From an uncultured Collinsella sp. (GTDB lineage Bacteria; Actinomycetota; Coriobacteriia; Coriobacteriales; Coriobacteriaceae), in assembly GCA_900554985.1 (NCBI GenBank), contig USJQ01000040.1, forward strand, positions 1 to 8,001: a stretch of 8,001 nt of DNA, written 5' to 3'. The notes below the pieces were generated by a model that saw only the letters and a program-made list of their open reading frames with translations, was not told where the DNA came from and searched no databases. Shown in pieces: positions 5,861 to 8,001 of this stretch. A program made the position numbers and the translations under genes. The stretch's first letter is position 1. Every line of letters begins with the position of its first letter.

Positions 5861-6193
5861 CTAGGCCTTCAGTGCCTGCCGCCGCTTGTGGACCTCGATG
5901 AGCTCCGTCGCCATGACGCGCATGGTCTCGGTGCCTGCCATCTGGTCCTCGGCATGCAGCAGAATCAGCGGGGCCTCGCCGTTACGCTCGCCGTTGGCCT
6001 CCTTCTTCAGAAGCCCCATGTGAACATCGTGGCCACCGTTATAGGCCTCGTCGCCCTGCTTGATAAGCTCCTCGGCGGCGTCAAAATCGCCCTCCTTGGC
6101 CTTTTGCACGGCATTGATGTACATGCTCTTGGCGGTACCGACGTAGCTGATGATCTCGAAGCAGGTCATCTGCAGTTCGTTCATATCCTCCAT
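5861..6193 (-). CDS. PTS lactose/cellobiose-family IIA component
   Basis: Small all-helical cytosolic phosphocarrier that accepts phosphate from HPr and passes it to IIB; members form trimers. With the chosen start it has 110 residues, normal for the family. The active-site histidine is in LLHAEDQM (His80 in this numbering, equivalent to H78 of staphylococcal LacF), with the conserved Asp three residues on. The usual second histidine of the H-x-x-D-H pattern is a glutamine here. The chosen ATG at 6191-6193 has AGGTG 6 nt upstream, overlapping the IIB stop. A GTG at 6200-6202 directly abutting that stop and an ATG at 6182-6184 are alternatives. It follows IIB with almost no gap, so the two are co-translated, and it is the last gene before the terminator. 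Sugar specificity cannot be read from IIA. Confidence 0.92.
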   Translation of the reverse strand: MEDMNELQMTCFEIISYVGTAKSMYINAVQKAKEGDFDAAEELIKQGDEAYNGGHDVHMGLLKKEANGERNGEAPLILLHAEDQMAGTETMRVMATELIEVHKRRQALKA

Positions 6194-6202
6194 GCGGAGC
6201 AC

Positions 6203-6505
6203 CTAGCCCATCACGCTGACGCAGTGGTCGATGATGCCGGCAGCGTTCATGCGGCCGTAGTCGACCATGTTGATGACCTCGACCGGAAAACGACCGGCGG
6301 CCTCCTTCTCAAAATCGCCCTTGGTGTAGCCGATCTGCGGACCAAGCAGCAACATGTCGCACTCGTCCAGGTGATCGTGGGCCTCGTTCATGGGACGAGC
6401 CTCGACCTCAATATCCAGACCACGGTTTGCAACCTCGGCCTGCATCTTCTGGACCAGCAGGCTCGTGGACATGCCGGCATTGCAGCAGAGCATGATCTTC
6501 TTCAT
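6203..6505 (-). CDS. PTS lactose/cellobiose-family IIB component
   Basis: Cytosolic phosphotransfer protein of 100 residues that carries phosphate on a cysteine from IIA to the sugar held by IIC. The P-loop CNAGMSTSLL follows the first beta strand, and the phosphorylated cysteine is C8 (C7 is also Cys); this matches the C-x-A-G-M-S-T-S signature of ChbB-type IIB. Further Rossmann-like strands are visible at about residues 49-55 (DMLLLGP) and 74-79 (PVEVIN). The ATG at 6503-6505 has an excellent Shine-Dalgarno sequence, AAGGAGG, 5 nt upstream (6511-6517). It is 161 bp downstream of IIC, an unusually wide gap for such a pair, and its stop abuts or nearly overlaps the IIA start. The wide gap and strong ribosome binding site suggest expression partly independent of IIC. 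Confidence 0.95.
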   Translation of the reverse strand: MKKIMLCCNAGMSTSLLVQKMQAEVANRGLDIEVEARPMNEAHDHLDECDMLLLGPQIGYTKGDFEKEAAGRFPVEVINMVDYGRMNAAGIIDHCVSVMG

Positions 6506-6510
6506 GGTTT

Positions 6511-6517
6511 CCTCCTT
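6511..6517 (-). promoter_or_regulatory. Strong ribosome binding site of the IIB gene
   Basis: AAGGAGG lies 5 nt before the ATG at 6503-6505, close to the ideal complement of the 16S 3' end. It sits just downstream (in the mRNA) of the palindrome at 6522-6536. Confidence 0.75.
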
Positions 6518-6521
6518 ATAA

Positions 6522-6536
6522 CTGCGCGGCGCGCAG
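6522..6536. repeat. 15-bp perfect palindrome upstream of IIB
   Basis: CTGCGCG and CGCGCAG flank a single central base, just upstream of the IIB ribosome binding site. It could be a DNA operator half-site pair, or a short mRNA hairpin (CTGCG/CGCAG with a 5-nt loop). A promoter-like pair, TTGTCG (6538-6543) and TATAAG (6515-6520), brackets it with a 17-bp spacer on the minus strand. That promoter would start transcription only about 3 nt before the ATG. Confidence 0.35.
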
Positions 6537-6606
6537 ACGACAACTGGTTGTATTCCTTGCGGCTATTGTGCCCGCTCCCCTGTATCTTTACGCAAGGGAG
6601 AGAGCC

Positions 6607-6637
6607 GCGGGCACCGGCACCGCGTACCGGCGCCCGC
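6607..6637 (-). other. Strong intercistronic hairpin between IIC and IIB, no T-run
   Basis: A 14-bp GC-rich stem (6624-6637 with 6607-6620, two G-T pairs in the minus-strand RNA) has a 3-nt loop. It begins 29 bp after the IIC stop and is followed by GGCTCTCTCC rather than a U-tract. It may stabilise the 3' end of IIC mRNA or mark a processing or partial termination site. Part of its sequence is shared with the region of the terminator after IIA (GGGCGCCGG preceded by GTCCCTTTCAC). Confidence 0.6.
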
Positions 6638-6666
6638 AAAGGTGAAAGGGACGAACGTTAGGCGTT

Positions 6667-8001
6667 CTACTCGGCGAGAGCCTCCTGCTTGGCGATTGCC
6701 TTCTCGGAAATCTTCATAAAGGGCAGGTAGACGGCCATGCCAATGACAATCTCGAGAGCCTGCCACACGCCGGCGCGCCAGTCAAAGCCCGTAGCGAGCA
6801 GGGCATTGATGACGGGAGGCATGGTCCAGGGCACCTGGGCGATGCAGGGGCTGATGATGCCTGCGCAGGTAAGGCCATAGGTGATGCCGATGAACAGATC
6901 GGGAAGAAGGACGAACGGGATCATGAGCGGCAGGTTGTACACGATGGGGTAACCGTAGATAACCGGCTCGTTGATGTTGAACAGACCAGGCAGGATAGCC
7001 ATCTTGGAAACGGTCTCGGAAGCCTTGTTCTTGGAGAACAGGAGCGTGTCGAGCAGAAGCATGAGGGTGCAGCCCGAGCCGCCGATGAGGGCGAAGCTGT
7101 TAACGATCTGCATGTTCATGTAGTGATCGGGCTGGATGGTGCCACCGGCGGCAAAGGTAGCCATGTTGTCGACGATGAGCATGGTCAGGATCGGCTCGAC
7201 GGTAGCGCCAGAGATGGTGGACTGGTGAATACCGACGCAGAACAGCAGGTTAGCAAGGGTGTAGATGAGGATAACAGCCCACGGACCGGCGTTCATGATG
7301 CTCTTGAGCGGGTTGGAGATGCACGTGGAGATGATGGTGCACAGATCGGTGCCGGCGCACACGGCGAGCAGGGCTGCGGCAAGAGCGAAGATCGCGAGGT
7401 TGAGCAGCATCGGGATCATGACGTTGAAGGAGTTGGAGACCGCGGGAGGCACGCCCTCGCCCAGCTTAACCTTGAGCTTCTCGACGCCAGAAATCTTGAT
7501 GAAGAGCGAGACGGAAAGCAGGGCGATGATAATAGCCGAGAACAGACCGTTGGTGCCGGTGTTGGCAGTCGAAAGGGCGCCCGTGACCTCGGCGGAGGTG
7601 ATCTTGTCGGTGAGCAGCGGGCTCGTGGCGGCAAGCGAGGCGGTGATCTGCTGCGGCATCATGATGACGAAAGCATAGATAGCGACGACCACGCAAGCGA
7701 GCGGGTTATCGAAACGCTTGTTCTTAGCGAGGCTGTAGCCAATCAATCCGGCCAAGATAATGGCAGAGACGTTGAGGGTGCCCAGCGTAATTGCCGAACC
7801 CCACGTCTGAAGGTTGGCAAGGCCCGCCGCATCGAGCGGGAACAGAGGGAACACGACGTTGTTAATAAGAACCGCGATACCCGCAAGGATATAGAGCGGC
7901 GTGATGGTCGCGAAGGCGTCACGCAGGGAACGCAGGTGAACCTGGTTTCCCACCTTCGCAGAGACCTCGGCAAACTTGTCGAGGAAGCTCTTTCCGTTGT
8001 C
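6667..8001 (-). CDS. PTS lactose/cellobiose-family IIC permease (5' end outside window)
   Basis: Membrane sugar permease of the PTS EIIC glucose/lactose superfamily; it binds the sugar outside and delivers it for phosphorylation by IIB. The frame is open from the stop at 6667-6669 to the right edge (444 residues visible). A GTG at 7951-7953 could be called as a start, but the 16 upstream in-frame residues (DNGKSFLDKFAEVSAK) match the conserved IIC N-terminus that leads into VGNQVHLRSLRDAF. The true start is therefore beyond 8001, probably only a few codons away. Motifs, in visible-residue numbers: EGVPPAVSNSF at about 182-192; GIHQST at 257-262, whose His is expected to contact the sugar; FNINEPVIYG at 341-350, with the substrate-binding Glu; and about ten hydrophobic segments. 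No fused IIB or IIA is present; these follow as separate genes. The substrate could be cellobiose, chitobiose, lactose or a related beta-glucoside. Confidence 0.94.
   Translation of the reverse strand, partial: DNGKSFLDKFAEVSAKVGNQVHLRSLRDAFATITPLYILAGIAVLINNVVFPLFPLDAAGLANLQTWGSAITLGTLNVSAIILAGLIGYSLAKNKRFDNPLACVVVAIYAFVIMMPQQITASLAATSPLLTDKITSAEVTGALSTANTGTNGLFSAIIIALLSVSLFIKISGVEKLKVKLGEGVPPAVSNSFNVMIPMLLNLAIFALAAALLAVCAGTDLCTIISTCISNPLKSIMNAGPWAVILIYTLANLLFCVGIHQSTISGATVEPILTMLIVDNMATFAAGGTIQPDHYMNMQIVNSFALIGGSGCTLMLLLDTLLFSKNKASETVSKMAILPGLFNINEPVIYGYPIVYNLPLMIPFVLLPDLFIGITYGLTCAGIISPCIAQVPWTMPPVINALLATGFDWRAGVWQALEIVIGMAVYLPFMKISEKAIAKQEALAE

Noticed and set aside
5888..6661. Plus-strand frame of 257 codons opposite IIA and IIB
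   Set aside because: It spans two well-supported PTS genes and the structured gap, and has no motif. It is a shadow frame.
1..8001. CRISPR array, tRNA/rRNA, insertion sequence, prophage or defence genes
   Set aside because: No regular spaced repeats, RNA gene signatures, transposase or integrase motifs, or defence domains were seen on either strand.

Overview
The window reads as chromosome of a high-GC Gram-positive gut-type actinobacterium. The combination of high GC, a type Ic-like aspartate aminotransferase, a family II pyrophosphatase and lactose/cellobiose-type PTS genes suggests Coriobacteriia, probably Collinsella or a close relative. That assignment is inference from protein style and intergenic sequence, with no database comparison. 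Gene content is mostly housekeeping and sugar uptake. I see no RNA gene, CRISPR array, transposase or integrase.

Layout, left to right. The left edge holds the start of a STAS-domain (anti-sigma factor antagonist-like) gene on the minus strand, preceded by a PLP-dependent aminotransferase on the same strand. An intergenic region of about 150 bp separates the aminotransferase from a divergent plus-strand gene for an 84-residue, lysine-free, very acidic protein of unknown function. That gene converges with nhaA (Na+/H+ antiporter, minus strand) on a strong bidirectional terminator. Continuing rightwards, all genes are on the minus strand. They are ppaC (Mn-dependent inorganic pyrophosphatase, with its own terminator), a ROK-family glucokinase-like sugar kinase, and a lactose/cellobiose-family PTS set transcribed in the order IIC, IIB, IIA. 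The PTS set ends at a strong terminator, and the IIC gene runs off the right edge of the window.

How the genes may work together. The PTS imports and phosphorylates a beta-linked disaccharide or similar sugar. A hydrolase outside the window would then release a free hexose, which the ROK kinase could phosphorylate. Pyrophosphatase and NhaA are general functions (PPi removal, Na+/pH homeostasis). IIB and IIA are translationally close to each other. IIC is separated from IIB by 161 bp that holds a strong hairpin without a T-run, which may set different transcript levels.

The most unusual signal is not a gene. Three intergenic sites (1868-1896, 4634-4664, 5674-5714) share an architecture: an inverted repeat whose arms differ completely between copies encloses a 13-17 nt G-rich core of the form RGGGWC(AG)GTT. 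One copy carries an extra half unit. They look like REP-like or mobile palindromes, possibly related to those mobilised by REP-associated tyrosine transposases, or a family of conserved-loop hairpins. A related 8-mer, AAAGGGAC, occurs at four intergenic places, including beside two related hairpins that follow IIC and IIA. No gap between genes exceeds 300 bp; the longest is 3310-3575.
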